In this document: positions 22,210-30,281 of the stretch, in pieces
Layout: every line of letters starts with the position of its first letter
How positions within the stretch are numbered: position 1 is the first letter of the stretch
Assembly (NCBI GenBank): GCA_020853705.1
Contig: JADYYK010000259.1
Location: 1 to 48,834, forward strand
Reading direction: 5' to 3'
DNA: 48,834 bases
Origin: Deltaproteobacteria bacterium
GTDB lineage: Bacteria > Myxococcota_A > Polyangia > Haliangiales > JADYYK01
Position numbers and translations under genes: made by a program
Notes under the pieces: generated by a model
Seen by the model: the letters and a program-made list of their open reading frames with translations, nothing else
Told to the model about the DNA's origin: nothing
Databases searched by the model: none

Positions 22210-23712
22210 ATGAGGCGAGGACTGCGATCGATGGCGCTGTGCGCGCTGGTGCTCGTGCCAGCGGCGATGCCGGGCGGCCAGCGGGCCGAGGCACGCTCGA
22301 AGGCGGCCCCGGTGGCCAAGGCGATGCCCAGGCTCGACATCCCGTTCAGCAAGTACAAGCTCGACAACGGCCTGACCGTGATCCTGGCCGAGGATCACCG
22401 GCTGCCGCTGGTTGCGGTCGACGTCTGGTACCACGTCGGCCCCATCCAGGAGGCCCCCGGGCGCACCGGCTTCGCGCACCTGTTCGAGCACCTGATGTTC
22501 CAGGGCAGCAAGCACATCGCCGACGACCAGCACTTCGCGCTGCTGGAGGCCGCGGGCGCCAGCATGATCAACGGCACCACCGACTTCGATCGCACCAACT
22601 ACTTCGAGACCGTGCCCAGGAACCAGCTCGAGCTGGCGCTCTGGCTGGAGAGCGATCGCATGGGCTTTCTGCTCGAGACCATGACGCAGGACAAGCTCGA
22701 CAACCAGCGCGAGGTGGTCCAGAACGAGCGCCGGCAGTCGATCGAGAACGTGCCCTACGGCCTCGGCGAGGAGCGCATGTTCCAGCTGCTCTATCCCAAG
22801 GGCCACCCGTACTACGGCTATGTCATCGGCTCGCACGCCGATCTCGAGGCCACCAAGCTCGAGGACGTGGTCGACTTCTTCAAGCGCTACTACGCGCCGT
22901 CGAACGCCTCGCTGGTGATCTGCGGCGACTTCGACGCCAGGACCGTCAAGGCGACGGTCGCCAAGTACTTCGGCGCCATCCCGGCCGGCCCGCCGGTGAC
23001 GCCGCTGGTCACGCCCGACGTCGTCATCACCAAGGAGAAGCGCGCCGCGCTGACCGACAACGTGCAGCTGCCGCGCCTGTACATGGCCTGGCTGTCGCCC
23101 AAGATCTACCAGCCCGGCGACGCCGAGGCCGATCTGCTGGCCAAGATCCTGGGCAACGGCAAGTCGAGCCGCCTGTACAAGCGCCTGGTCTACGACAAGA
23201 AGATCGCGCAAGACGTGGCCGCGCAGCAGTACTCGCTGATCCTCGGCTCGGTGTTCAACCTGCAGGTCACCGCCAAGCCCGGCCACACCCTGGCCGAGCT
23301 GGAGCGCGAGGTCGACGCCGTGCTGGCCGAGCTGGCCGCGGCGCCCATCCCCGACGACGAGCTGGCGCGCGCCAAGCGGATCTACGAGGCCGGCTTCCTG
23401 CGCGCCCTCGAGGGTATCGGCGGCTTCGGCGGCAAGGCCGACCGCCTCAACCAGTACGAACACTACCTCGGTGATCCGGGCTGGCTGGGCAAGGATCTGG
23501 CGCGCTATCGCGACGCCACCCCGGCGGGCCTGCAGGCCATCGCGCGCGACGTGCTGGCGAAGAGCAAGCGCGTGGTCGTCACCGTCAGCCCGAAGCCCGC
23601 CGCCAAGCCGGCGGTGAAGCCGCCTGTGAAGCCGCCTGTGAAGCCGCCCGTCAAGCCGCCCGTCGGGGCGCCCGTCAAGCCGACCCCGAGCAAGACCGGA
23701 GGTGCCAAGTGA
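22210..23712 (+). CDS. M16 family zinc metallopeptidase, catalytic subunit
   Basis: A 500-residue secreted peptidase of the M16B (processing-protease-like) type. Signal peptide about 1-29 (LRSMALCALVLVPAAMPGG). The inverted zinc motif H90-L-F-E93-H94 is present (FAHLFEHLMFQG), with the downstream glutamate ligand expected at E168 or E173 (NQREVVQNERRQ). The second, inactive half follows (VYDKKIAQDVAAQQYS region). The C terminus is a Lys/Pro tail with four KPPV repeats. ATG 22210 follows a strong purine-rich ribosome-binding site. The stop overlaps the next M16 gene (GTGA). Such active/inactive pairs usually assemble into one periplasmic protease; the substrate is unknown. Confidence 0.93.
   Translation: MRRGLRSMALCALVLVPAAMPGGQRAEARSKAAPVAKAMPRLDIPFSKYKLDNGLTVILAEDHRLPLVAVDVWYHVGPIQEAPGRTGFAHLFEHLMFQGSKHIADDQHFALLEAAGASMINGTTDFDRTNYFETVPRNQLELALWLESDRMGFLLETMTQDKLDNQREVVQNERRQSIENVPYGLGEERMFQLLYPKGHPYYGYVIGSHADLEATKLEDVVDFFKRYYAPSNASLVICGDFDARTVKATVAKYFGAIPAGPPVTPLVTPDVVITKEKRAALTDNVQLPRLYMAWLSPKIYQPGDAEADLLAKILGNGKSSRLYKRLVYDKKIAQDVAAQQYSLILGSVFNLQVTAKPGHTLAELEREVDAVLAELAAAPIPDDELARAKRIYEAGFLRALEGIGGFGGKADRLNQYEHYLGDPGWLGKDLARYRDATPAGLQAIARDVLAKSKRVVVTVSPKPAAKPAVKPPVKPPVKPPVKPPVGAPVKPTPSKTGGAK
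23617..23664. repeat. 12-bp tandem repeat encoding KPPV
   Basis: Four in-frame copies of AAGCCGCC(T/C)GT(G/C), each encoding Lys-Pro-Pro-Val, near the 3' end of the catalytic M16 gene. They form a basic, extended tail. Confidence 0.85.
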
Positions 23713-25217
23713 AGCGCACGCTCGAGACCACCATCCTGATCGCCGCGCTGGCGCTGGGCAGCCAGCACGCACGCGCGGGCAAGCCCGCCGAGCCGGCCAA
23801 GCCGGCCAAGCCGGCCCCGGCGCCCGCCGCGGCCGACGACTGGCGCAAGACGCCGCCCAGGCCGACCGGCAAGGTCGCCTTCAAGGCGCCCCGGCTGCAG
23901 CAGTTCAAGCTCTCGAACGGCATCCCGGTCTGGCTGGTCGAGCGCCACGATCTGCCGCTGGTCACGGTGCAGGTGCTGGTGCGCGCCGGCGGCGAGCGCG
24001 CCTGGTCGAAGGCGGCCGGGCTGCCCTCGCTGGTGGCGACCATGCTCGACGAGGGCACCGAGACGCTGGGCCCGCTGGCGCTGGTCGAGAAGGCCGAGGG
24101 CCTCGGCGCGCAGCTGTCGACCGGCAGCTCGATGGAGTCGGCCTGGGTCCAGGTCAACGCCCTGAGCGAGACCCTGGAGCCGTCGCTCGGCCTGCTCACC
24201 GACGTGCTGCTGCACCCCAAGTTCGACGCCGCCGAGCTGGAGCGCGTCAAGGCCGACCGCCTGACCGACATCCTGCAGATCAAGGACTCGCCGCGGCGGC
24301 TGGCCGGGCAGCTCCTGGCCGCGCTGATGTTCCGCGGCACGCCCTACGGCCTGCCCGAGATCGGCACCGAGTCGACCATCAAGAGCCTGACCCGCGACGA
24401 CGTGGTCAGCTTCTACCGGGCCAACTACGTGCCGCGCAACATGGGCGTGGTGGTGGCCGGCGACGTCGACGCCAGGCGGCTCAAGGCGCTGCTCGACGCC
24501 CAGCTCGGCAAGCTGGAAAACCCGCCCCAGGGTCTCGAGGGCGGCAGCTACATGTACAAGCAGTCGCTGGCCTCGGTGCACGTGTACCTGGTCGATCGCC
24601 CGGGCGCGCCGCAGTCGGAGGTGCGCGTCGCCACCAGCGGCCTGCCGCGCAGCAGCAAGGACTACGCGCTGGCCGAGGTCGCCAATAACGTCTTCGGCGG
24701 CAACTTCGCGGCGCGCCTCAACATGAACCTGCGCGAGAAGCACGGCTACAGCTACGGCGTGTACTCGTGGGCGCAGTACCGGCGTGACAGCGGCCTCATG
24801 CTGGCCGCCGGGGGCATCAAGGCCGAGCACACCAGCGCCGCGCTGCTCGAGATCCTGGCCGAGGTGCGCGGCATGGAGGAGCGTCCGCCCAGCGCCGACG
24901 AGCTGGCGCTGGCCAAGAACAGCATCGTGCTGTCGCTGGCCGGCCGCTTCGAGTCGAACGGGCAGGTCGCCAGCAGCTTCGGCGAGCTGATGGCCTTCGG
25001 GCTGCCGGCCAACGGCTATGACAAGCTGCCTGCCCAGGTCGCCAAGATCACCGGCAAGCAGGTGGTCGACTTCTTCAAGAACACCTGGCGCGCGCACGAC
25101 ATCACCATCGTCGTGGTCGGCCCGCGCAAGGAGCTCGAGAAGTCGATGCAGGAGTTCGCCGGGGCGGACAAGTACCAGCTCATCGATGACGCGGAGTGGG
25201 CCAAGCTGTTTCCGTAG
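23709..25217 (+). CDS. M16 family peptidase-like protein, non-catalytic partner
   Basis: A 502-residue M16 homologue with a signal peptide (TTILIAALALGSQHARA) and a Lys/Pro/Ala linker. At the place of the HxxEH motif it has LVATMLDEGTETLG, so the zinc site is missing. The R/Y signature of the C-terminal half is kept (NLREKHGYSYGVYSW), as in inactive subunits of M16B heterodimers. It starts with GTG at 23709, overlapping the catalytic subunit stop by 4 bp, which favours equal synthesis. It is not a pseudogene: the frame is intact and conserved blocks are kept. A strong plus-strand terminator follows. Confidence 0.92.
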   Translation: MKRTLETTILIAALALGSQHARAGKPAEPAKPAKPAPAPAAADDWRKTPPRPTGKVAFKAPRLQQFKLSNGIPVWLVERHDLPLVTVQVLVRAGGERAWSKAAGLPSLVATMLDEGTETLGPLALVEKAEGLGAQLSTGSSMESAWVQVNALSETLEPSLGLLTDVLLHPKFDAAELERVKADRLTDILQIKDSPRRLAGQLLAALMFRGTPYGLPEIGTESTIKSLTRDDVVSFYRANYVPRNMGVVVAGDVDARRLKALLDAQLGKLENPPQGLEGGSYMYKQSLASVHVYLVDRPGAPQSEVRVATSGLPRSSKDYALAEVANNVFGGNFAARLNMNLREKHGYSYGVYSWAQYRRDSGLMLAAGGIKAEHTSAALLEILAEVRGMEERPPSADELALAKNSIVLSLAGRFESNGQVASSFGELMAFGLPANGYDKLPAQVAKITGKQVVDFFKNTWRAHDITIVVVGPRKELEKSMQEFAGADKYQLIDDAEWAKLFP

Positions 25218-25247
25218 CGGGCACGCGCAACGAAGTGCCGAAAATGA

Positions 25248-25273
25248 CGAGGCCCCCGGTGACGGGGGCCTCG
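25248..25273 (+). terminator. Intrinsic terminator after the M16 pair
   Basis: An 11-bp stem (25248-25258 with 25263-25273) capped by a GTGA tetraloop, 30 bp after the stop at 25217, followed by GTCGTTTG. The GNRA-type loop and GC stem make this the clearest plus-strand terminator in the window. Confidence 0.75.
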
Positions 25274-25308
25274 GTCGTTTGTGGGGCGGAGTGGAGTCGG
25301 AGCGGAGC

Positions 25309-25368
25309 CGGAGCCGGAGTCGGAGCCGGAACCGGAGCCGGAGCCGGAGTCGGAACCGGAGCCGGACG
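25309..25368. repeat. CGGANN hexamer tract (10 units) behind the PpiD-like gene
   Basis: Ten perfect tandem hexamers, mostly CGGAGC, CGGAAC and CGGAGT, preceded by degenerate units from 25287. It lies directly beyond the terminator hairpin of the minus-strand foldase gene. In that mRNA it reads as C-rich, low-structure NNTCCG repeats. Confidence 0.85.
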
Positions 25369-25415
25369 GGTTCTTCGATCTGGTTCGGCTAGCGCCGAAC
25401 CAGATCGAAAAACCC
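25368..25415 (-). terminator. Stop-in-loop hairpin of the PpiD-like gene
   Basis: A perfect 16-bp stem (25374-25389 with 25394-25409) and the 4-base loop TAGC, extended by GGGTT/AACCC after one mismatch. The 5' arm in the mRNA is the last coding codons (GFFDLVRR), and the stop UAG (25391-25389) starts at the loop. A CGGANN tract follows. Confidence 0.75.
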
Positions 25416-27449
25416 GGACTTACACGGCTCGTAGTTCGCCGCCATGGTCTTGCCGTCCTCGTCCTGGTAGCTCATGGTGCTCTTCGACCACTCGATCTTC
25501 TTGGCCGTCGCCAGGGCCAGGCAGGCGCCCTTGATCCAGTCGCGGTAGGTCAGGGCGACGCGCTCGCTCTGGTAGCCGTGGGCGATCTCGTCCTTGCGCT
25601 TGGCGAAGTCCTCCTTGTCGGGCTTGCTGCGCGAGCGCACGTAGACGATGACGTAGCTCGAGTCCGACTCGATCAGGGTCGGGAGCAGGGTCTTCTCCTC
25701 GGCCGCGAAGATGGTGCTGACGTTCTTGGCCGACTTGCCGAGCTCGTCGAGCTGCATCGCCTGCGACCGCGTCAGCACGCCCGAGTCCTCGATCTTGGGC
25801 AGCTCGGGGTCGCGCGGCAGCGGCTTGACCACCGGCTCCGGAGGCGCGGCTGGCGGCGTCGCCGCCGCGGGGCCGCCCGCGGTCACCACGATGGGCGAGC
25901 CGCCCGCGGCCGGGGCCGGCTTGGCGCCGGCGGCGGCCGGCTTGGCGCCGGTCCCGGTGGTCTGCGTCATCATCACCTTGTTGCCCAGCGCGCCCCACGG
26001 CGACAGCGCCCCCACCGGCGCGGCAGGCGAGCCAGCCGGCGCAGGCGGCGCGCTCGGCGCGCTCGGCGTGCTGCCCGGGTCGGGGGCCGGCGCGCCCGGC
26101 GTCGTGCCCGGCGGCGCCATCTCGATCTTGACCCCCGGCGGCAGCTGCTTGAGCAGCTCCGGCGGCAGCCCCGGCGGCAGGTCGCCCATGCCACCACCCA
26201 TGTCCTCGCGGTCGAACATGACCTCCAGCGTCGCGGTCGGCTGCTTGACCCGCTCGGCCAGCAGCTTGTCGAGCGCGGCCTGCGCCTTGTCCTTGGCCAT
26301 GGTCTTGCCCTTGTCGCGCAGCGCGAGCTGCTGCGCGATGTCGAGCTTGACGTCGTCGAAGCTCTGGTCGCCCTTGCGGTGCTTCTCGATCTTCAGGATC
26401 TCGAAGCCGTCCGAGCCGCGCACCACCGCGGTGATCTCGCCGTCCTTGGCCGCCTTGACCACCTTGTCGACCTCGTCGCCGATGCCGAGCTGGCCATCCG
26501 AGCGCCAGCGCAGATCGCCGCCCTGCTTGGCGGTGAACTTGTCCTCCGAGGCCTCGGCGGCGACCTTGGCGAAGTCCTCGCCGCCCTTGGTCACGCGCTC
26601 GTGCAGCTTGTCGGCCTTGGCCTTGGCCTGATCGACCACCGCGGACACCGCCGCCGGGTCGACCTTGACGAGGATGTGGCGCGCGCGCACCTCGGGCGGC
26701 AGGCCCTGGTAGGCGAAGGCCTTGTTCTTCTCGTACTCGGCCTTGGCGTCGGCCTCGTGCGCGGCCAGCCAGGCGGCGGCGTCGGCCTCGCTGACCGTCG
26801 CGTCACCCAGGTAGCGCGCCCCCGCGAAGCGCACGAAGTCGAACGACACGGTGTCGTTCTCGGCCATGAACTGTGCCTCGACCTCGCTGGGCGACAGCAC
26901 CACCGCGCCCTCGAGGACCTCGCGCGCCTTGAGCGCGAGCAGCTCCTTCTGCTGCTGCTCGAGGAAGGCCCGCTCGGTGTCGGTCAGCTGGCGGGCGTAG
27001 TCCTTGAAGCGCTTGTAGCGGAAGATCCCCTTGCCCTTCTGGTCGAAGAAGATCCCGCGCGCATCGACCTTCTCGCCCAGCACGACCATGCGGCCGGTGC
27101 GGATGAGATCCTCGGCCTCCTCGCGGCTGACCTTGAAGCCCATGCGACGCCCCTCGCGGGCCAGGATCTCGCGCTCGATGAGCTGGTCGAGCAGCTGCTC
27201 CTTGCCGCGGCCGGCGCGCAGCCGATCGGCCTTCTGCCGGTGCAGCTGCAGGCCGATGTAGCCATAGCGCCAGTCGGCGTCGCTGATGGTCGTACCAGAC
27301 ACCTTGGCAGCCCAGCCGGTCTTGACGGTGCCACAGCTGCCGGTCTGCCCGCTCTGGGGACCGAAGCTGATGACGAAGGCTGCGATCAGGATCCCGAACA
27401 GCACGTAGATGATCGCGCTGCGCGAGTTCTCTCTCATCTCCTGCAACAT
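25389..27449 (-). CDS. Membrane-anchored parvulin-type peptidyl-prolyl isomerase (PpiD/SurA-like)
   Basis: A 686-residue periplasmic foldase. A cytosolic stub is followed by one membrane helix (residues 11-29, SAIIYVLFGILIAAFVISF), the topology of PpiD. A SurA/PpiD N-terminal chaperone region covers about 45-200 (LLDQLIEREILAREGRRMGF). The parvulin domain spans about 255-360 (VRARHILVKVD, FAKVAAEASED, GGDLRWRSDGQLG, GFEILKIEKHRKGD). A Pro/Ala/Gly-rich linker (about 415-560) leads to a second helical region ending in GFFDLVRR. It would assist folding of exported and outer-membrane proteins. It is divergent from mreB across 289 bp. Two Cys near 36 and the C terminus may matter but are not diagnostic. 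Start chosen at ATG 27449; MREN four codons later is an alternative. Confidence 0.9.
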   Translation of the reverse strand: MLQEMRENSRSAIIYVLFGILIAAFVISFGPQSGQTGSCGTVKTGWAAKVSGTTISDADWRYGYIGLQLHRQKADRLRAGRGKEQLLDQLIEREILAREGRRMGFKVSREEAEDLIRTGRMVVLGEKVDARGIFFDQKGKGIFRYKRFKDYARQLTDTERAFLEQQQKELLALKAREVLEGAVVLSPSEVEAQFMAENDTVSFDFVRFAGARYLGDATVSEADAAAWLAAHEADAKAEYEKNKAFAYQGLPPEVRARHILVKVDPAAVSAVVDQAKAKADKLHERVTKGGEDFAKVAAEASEDKFTAKQGGDLRWRSDGQLGIGDEVDKVVKAAKDGEITAVVRGSDGFEILKIEKHRKGDQSFDDVKLDIAQQLALRDKGKTMAKDKAQAALDKLLAERVKQPTATLEVMFDREDMGGGMGDLPPGLPPELLKQLPPGVKIEMAPPGTTPGAPAPDPGSTPSAPSAPPAPAGSPAAPVGALSPWGALGNKVMMTQTTGTGAKPAAAGAKPAPAAGGSPIVVTAGGPAAATPPAAPPEPVVKPLPRDPELPKIEDSGVLTRSQAMQLDELGKSAKNVSTIFAAEEKTLLPTLIESDSSYVIVYVRSRSKPDKEDFAKRKDEIAHGYQSERVALTYRDWIKGACLALATAKKIEWSKSTMSYQDEDGKTMAANYEPCKSGFFDLVRR

Positions 27450-27536
27450 GATTTCCGGGGCCTCTTCTAAGGGGGGTCAAACGGACCGGAGCAACCTGCA
27501 GCGAGCCACGCTCGCCACGGGTCGAAAGTGGCGCGC

Positions 27537-27565
27537 ATGCTAGCCCACACACCCCAGGGAGGCAA
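27537..27565 (-). promoter_or_regulatory. Candidate promoter of the PpiD-like gene
   Basis: On the minus strand TTGCCT (27560-27565), a 17-bp spacer and TAGCAT (27537-27542), each four of six to consensus. The leader would be about 80 bases. Confidence 0.5.
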
Positions 27566-27597
27566 TCTGTCTTGCCGCTCCGCAGCGAACAGTAATT

Positions 27598-27611
27598 CCG
27601 CTTGCAAGCGG
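27598..27611. promoter_or_regulatory. 14-bp palindrome between divergent promoters
   Basis: CCGCTTGCAAGCGG is a perfect palindrome that overlaps the TTGCAA used as the -35 of the mreB promoter candidate and lies 33 bp beyond the divergent -35. Its placement suits an operator. Confidence 0.4.
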
Positions 27612-27630
27612 TCGAGCCCCCATGTTAACT
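27602..27630 (+). promoter_or_regulatory. Candidate promoter of the mre operon
   Basis: TTGCAA (27602-27607), 17-bp spacer, TTAACT (27625-27630), in the most AT-rich stretch of the window. The leader to the mreB ATG (27739) would be about 100 bases and is AT-richer than the surroundings; GGTGAGGGAAC before the ATG supplies the ribosome-binding site. Confidence 0.45.
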
Positions 27631-27738
27631 AGGCTCGCTTTCAGACCTAAGAATTTCAAAGAGATTTGTGTAGTTACTTGGACTTCGAGGCGGTTGTCCA
27701 CAGCTCCACCAATCTCTTTTCGTACCGGGTGAGGGAAC

Positions 27739-28773
<1,035 letters not shown>

Positions 28774-28812
28774 CAGGTCGCTGGAGTCGGGATTGTCGAT
28801 GGAGCCTCTGCA

Positions 28813-29745
28813 GTGACCACGGTCGGCCGGCGTATCCGGGATGGCGTGCTGAGCGTCGTCTTGCTGGCGTTCCCTGCGCTGGTGTTCCACGCCAACTTCA
28901 AGACCCAGGACAGCCTCAACATCCTCGACAAGGTGGTCCTCAAGATCGCCGCGCCGCTGCAGGCGGTGGTCGGCTGGGCGGTGCGGGGAATAGGCGACAC
29001 CTGGAAGAGTTATCTGTTCCTGGTGGACGTCCAGGGTGAAAACCAGGAGCTGCGCGCGTCGAACCGCGAGCTGCGCGCCGCGCTGGCCGAGAAGACCCGG
29101 CTGGCTGCGCACGCCGCGCACCTCGAGAAGCTGCTCGGGCTGCGCCGCGAGACCCCTGCCGAGACGGTGGCCGCGCGCGTGGTCGGGGCCAAGATGTCGC
29201 CCTACTTCCGCGTCACCCGGCTGCAGCTCGAGGATCACACCGGGACCCTGCGCGAGAACCTGCCCGTGATCGCGGTGGCGCAGGGCTCGGGTGCGCCAGG
29301 CGCGGTGGTCGGCCTCATCCACAAGGTCTACTCGGCGGCGGGACGCACCTTCGCCGACGTCAAGCTGGCGGTCGACCCGCGCTCCAAGATCGACGTCAAG
29401 GTCGGCGTCGCCGGCGCGCGCGGCGTGCTGCGCGGCATGCAGGGCGAGACCGGCTACACCTGCCGGCTCGAGTACGTCGACCGCGCCGACGAGGTCAAGG
29501 TGGGCGACATCGTGGCCACCAGCGGCATCGGCGGCTTCTTCCCGCCCGATCTCCTGATCGGCAAGGTGTCCAAGGTGGTGCGCCTCGACTATGCCCTGTA
29601 CCAGGAGGTCGAGGTCGAGCCCTTCATCGACTTCTCCAAGCTCGACGAGGTGCTGATCATCCTGGCCGCGCCGCCGCCGCCGGATCCCGACGCCGCCGAC
29701 AAGCTGCCCGCGCCACCCGCGCGCGGCCCGGTGCCGGCGCGCTGA
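28813..29745 (+). CDS. mreC: Rod shape-determining protein MreC
   Basis: A 310-residue bitopic protein. One membrane helix near the N terminus (about 10-27, GVLSVVLLAFPALVFHANF), then a coiled coil (about 75-115, VQGENQELRASNRELRAALA), then the two beta-barrel domains (TRLQLEDHTG, VIAVAQGSGAPGAVVGLIHK, RVGDIVATSGIGGFFP-type sequence, PDLLIGKVSKV). The periplasmic part binds and activates PBP2. GTG start at 28813; the stop shares one base with the mreD ATG. The Pro-rich tail (PPPPDPDAADKLPAPPARG) is variable in the family. Confidence 0.95.
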   Translation: MTTVGRRIRDGVLSVVLLAFPALVFHANFKTQDSLNILDKVVLKIAAPLQAVVGWAVRGIGDTWKSYLFLVDVQGENQELRASNRELRAALAEKTRLAAHAAHLEKLLGLRRETPAETVAARVVGAKMSPYFRVTRLQLEDHTGTLRENLPVIAVAQGSGAPGAVVGLIHKVYSAAGRTFADVKLAVDPRSKIDVKVGVAGARGVLRGMQGETGYTCRLEYVDRADEVKVGDIVATSGIGGFFPPDLLIGKVSKVVRLDYALYQEVEVEPFIDFSKLDEVLIILAAPPPPDPDAADKLPAPPARGPVPAR

Positions 29746-30281
29746 TGCGCACCCTGGCCATCACCGCGCTGGCGTGCCTGACGCTGGTGCTGCAGTCGGC
29801 GCTGTGGCGCTACCTGCCGTTCGAGCTGGCGGCGCCGGACCTGTGGGCGCTGTTCGCGGTCTACCTGGGGCTGCACGCGGCGACCGAGGGCGGCGCCCCG
29901 GTGGCCGGCCTGGCGGCCCTGGTCATCGGCCTCAACCAGGACGTGCTGGCGGGCGCCCCGACCGGCCTGTTCGGCTTCTCGGCGGTGGCCATCGCGCTGG
30001 TGGCGGCCCTCCTGTCCAAGCACCTCCTTCTGCGCGGGCGGGTCGCCATCGGCGGCACCGGGATGACCGCCAGCCTGCTCGGCGCCTGCTTCGTGCTCGG
30101 CCTGCTGGGGGCGGAGGGCGCCGAGCTGCGCCCGGGCCTGTCCCTGATGGCGGTCATCGTGGTGCAGGCCTTCATGACCGCGCTGGCGGCGGTGCCGCTG
30201 TTTCCGCTGCTGCGACGGGTCGAGGCCCGCACCTCGCGGCAGCGCGCGCGTGATCTGGCGCGCGAGGGTCTGCTGCGATGA
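29745..30281 (+). CDS. mreD: Rod shape-determining protein MreD
   Basis: A 178-residue inner-membrane protein with about five hydrophobic helices (LAITALACLTLVLQSALWRY, LWALFAVYLGLHAA, VAGLAALVIGLNQDVLAG, GFSAVAIALVAALLSKHLLL, VVQAFMTALAAVPLFPLL). The G-L-x-Q-D-x-L-x-G-A-P-T-G-L motif near residue 65 is characteristic of MreD. It starts within the mreC stop and ends in an ATGA overlap with the PBP2 gene, so translation is coupled. Confidence 0.93.
   Translation: MRTLAITALACLTLVLQSALWRYLPFELAAPDLWALFAVYLGLHAATEGGAPVAGLAALVIGLNQDVLAGAPTGLFGFSAVAIALVAALLSKHLLLRGRVAIGGTGMTASLLGACFVLGLLGAEGAELRPGLSLMAVIVVQAFMTALAAVPLFPLLRRVEARTSRQRARDLAREGLLR

Noticed and set aside
23709..25217. Second M16 gene as a decayed pseudogene because HxxEH is missing
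   Set aside because: The frame is intact, the R/Y signature is kept and it is coupled to the active subunit, as in known heterodimers.
25281..27470. Plus-strand open frame opposite the PpiD-like gene
   Set aside because: Shadow of the minus-strand foldase, whose membrane helix and parvulin domain are clear.
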